DNA from: DATKZH01 sp964475955
Lineage (GTDB): Bacteria; Planctomycetota; Planctomycetia; Pirellulales; Thermoguttaceae
Assembly (NCBI GenBank): GCA_964475955.1
Contig: CAYYZY010000113.1
Location: forward strand, 1-25,365
Reading direction: 5' to 3'
Length of the DNA stretch: 25,365 bases
The position numbers and the translations under genes are program-made. Of the stretch, positions 24,022 to 25,365 are shown piece by piece (positions within the stretch are counted from its first letter, which is position 1; each line of letters starts with the position of its first letter). A model generated the notes under the pieces. That model saw only the letters and a list, made by a program, of their open reading frames with translations. It was not told where the DNA came from and searched no databases.

Positions 24022-25056
24022 CTAGCGCGTTGCCTGCCACGGACCTGTTTCCCCCGCTTCGCGCCCGCAGGTCAGCGACGCCTGGAGGCCGCCGCCGTTG
24101 GTGGTGGCGAAGATGCGGCCGTTGGAGGCGATCGCGCCGATGCACTCCAGCACGTCGATGGCCGGCCCGCAGGAGACGAGCTTGTTGCCCTCCGAGAGGT
24201 CGAACAGCGTGAGGTTGGGGCCGAGCAGGTAGGGCGCGGAGTGCGTGAACCGGGTGCAGCGGTAGCGCTCGGTCAGCGTGGAGAGGATTTTGCCGTCCTG
24301 CTTGTCGATCAGGTAGCCGTTTTCGTATTGGGCGTGGGTGAACAGGAAGTCGTCGCCCACGGTGACGACGTGGATCGCCCGCTTGACCGGCTCCGACTTC
24401 CACACGAGCGAGCCGTCGCGCGCGTCGAGGCACCAGACGCGGTTGACCTTGCCCTCGACCGGGTTGTAACCGCCCAGGTAGAGCCGGCCGTCGCAGCCGG
24501 AGATCGTGGCGCCGGCGTGGAGCGTGTGCTGCGTGTTCGTCCAGAGGACGCGTCCCGAGGCAGGGTCCAGGGCGGCCGTCACGCCCGGCGGGTCCTTGTC
24601 GCCGAAGTAGCACGAATAGTAGAGGGTGCCGTCCAGGAGGCACATGCCCGCGTCGTCGCCGCCGGCGCCGTACCGGGAGAAGTCGCGCGTCCAGGCGACC
24701 TCGCCCGAGTCGAGGTCCCACGCCCGAACCAGCGGCCGCTGGCTCTCCGGGAAGCCGAACGTGCTTTGGTGCTCGAAGAGCCACTTTTCGGGCGTGTAGG
24801 TGCCGGTGCTGAACTGGTAGATGGCCAGGTTCTCGTGCACGATGGGCGGCTGCTGCCGGTTCCAACTGGGCGAGCCGGAAAACGGAACCTCCCAAAGGAG
24901 TTTGCCGCTGGCGGCGTCGAGGCACCGCAGCCGGCACTTCCTGAGGCCGGCTTGGGGCACCAGTAGCCGCTCCCGGTGGTAAACCGGCGACGTATAGGAG
25001 ACGTGCACGCCCGGGAAGTAACGCCGCCACAGGAGGCGTCCGGTCTCCTGCTCCAC
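24022..25056 (-). CDS. PQQ-like beta-propeller protein, 5' end missing
   Basis: Repeated propeller-blade motifs of the form x-L-D-x-x-[ST/D]-G-x-x-[LV]-W are visible: EQETGRLLW, LDAASGKLLW, LDSGEVAW, LDPASGRVLW, LDARDGSLVW and IDKQDGKIL. This is the PQQ/BamB-like repeat family, found in exported dehydrogenases and in scaffolding proteins. No PQQ-ligand residues were assigned. The only start in frame is a GTG at 25056, which falls inside a blade motif: QVFAVEQETGRLLW continues in frame to about 25095. Beyond that the frame stays open but loses all propeller character and runs into a repeat-like sequence. There is no signal peptide. The gene is therefore probably a 5'-truncated remnant, although a frameshift in the assembly is possible. 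Confidence 0.65.
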   Translation of the reverse strand: MEQETGRLLWRRYFPGVHVSYTSPVYHRERLLVPQAGLRKCRLRCLDAASGKLLWEVPFSGSPSWNRQQPPIVHENLAIYQFSTGTYTPEKWLFEHQSTFGFPESQRPLVRAWDLDSGEVAWTRDFSRYGAGGDDAGMCLLDGTLYYSCYFGDKDPPGVTAALDPASGRVLWTNTQHTLHAGATISGCDGRLYLGGYNPVEGKVNRVWCLDARDGSLVWKSEPVKRAIHVVTVGDDFLFTHAQYENGYLIDKQDGKILSTLTERYRCTRFTHSAPYLLGPNLTLFDLSEGNKLVSCGPAIDVLECIGAIASNGRIFATTNGGGLQASLTCGREAGETGPWQATR

Positions 25057-25095
25057 CGCGAAGACCTGCCCTTCGGCCGTGGTTCGCCGGGCGTA

Positions 25096-25365
25096 CGTTG
25101 GAAGGCAACTCGGGCGGGCCCGGCCACCGCAACCATTGTGCGCACGCCTTCTGCCCGGAGCAACCGGCGTCGACCGATCGGTGCGTTCGAAGCGCCCTCT
25201 TGCGCCGGGCCCGTGGGGTGCGATTCCCTCCGCGTTGCGGGATCGTCTCGCACGGGATACGATTGAGGCCGCGTGGCCGTGCGGCGGCTGCCCGGCTGGG
25301 AGCAGAGGCGTCGTTCGTAGGACGGGTGCACGGTGCGCGCGCCTTCGTAGGACGGAATGGCATTC
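25096..25365. other. Non-coding tail with short direct repeats
   Basis: No gene is supported, although frames are open because of GC richness. TTCGTAGGACGG occurs at 25314-25325 and 25344-25355. Both copies contain GTAG, and the second is followed by GAATGGCATTC, a small palindrome at the window edge. This looks like the beginning of a REP-like array cut by the window end. Confidence 0.4.

Noticed and set aside
23897..25363. A 488-residue minus-strand frame overlapping the propeller gene
   Set aside because: It is in a different frame from the PQQ-type motifs and is Arg/Pro/Ala-rich with no protein signature.

Overview
The window looks like a draft or metagenome-assembled piece of a planctomycete chromosome, most likely Pirellulales. 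I infer this from the very GC-rich coding DNA, the large secreted LamG/beta-helix and VIT-vWA proteins, the PQQ-type propeller, an RseP enlarged with extra PDZ domains, and the style of the intergenic hairpin repeats. No rRNA, tRNA, CRISPR array or complete insertion sequence was seen.

Layout. (1) 232-5032, minus strand: a secreted protein of unknown function followed 37 nt later by a secreted beta-helix/FN3/LamG protein. (2) 5234-8544, minus strand: dxr and rseP overlap by 16 nt and are driven by a good promoter. The membrane protease gene ftsH (8955-11039) diverges from them across a 410-nt control region. (3) 11597-15113, plus strand: a three-gene module made of a bitopic membrane protein with a long Pro/Ala-rich tail, a CpsD/BY-kinase-like P-loop protein, and an ExeA/GspA-type AAA ATPase. 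It resembles parts of exopolysaccharide or PEP-CTERM-type envelope systems. It is unusual in its Cys-rich linker and in lacking the Walker A lysine. (4) 15573-22585, plus strand: three independent genes, a secreted N,N-dimethylformamidase-large-subunit-like protein, a P-loop NTPase fused to pentapeptide repeats, and a secreted VIT-vWA protein. (5) 22673-25095, minus strand: an accessory-looking region with a lower-GC GIY-YIG-like gene and a PQQ beta-propeller whose 5' end is missing.

The 100-N gap at 12845-12944 is flanked by identical 55-nt sequences. Collapsing one copy restores a continuous reading frame, so the gap is probably an assembly join at a repeat and not missing unique sequence.

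Intergenic DNA carries several hairpins with GTAG at the foot, the signature of REP/BIME elements, at 141-192, 11310-11332 and 15149-15217. The last pair sits inside a 122-bp element whose ends resemble IS5/IS903-group termini. Four sigma70-like promoters are readable, with -10 boxes TATAAT, TATACT (twice) and TACAAT. They help to fix starts that the longest open frames would misplace.

The best candidates for new biology are the three-gene envelope module, the NTPase-pentapeptide protein and the solitary GIY-YIG-like gene. All functional statements come from motifs read by eye, without database searches.
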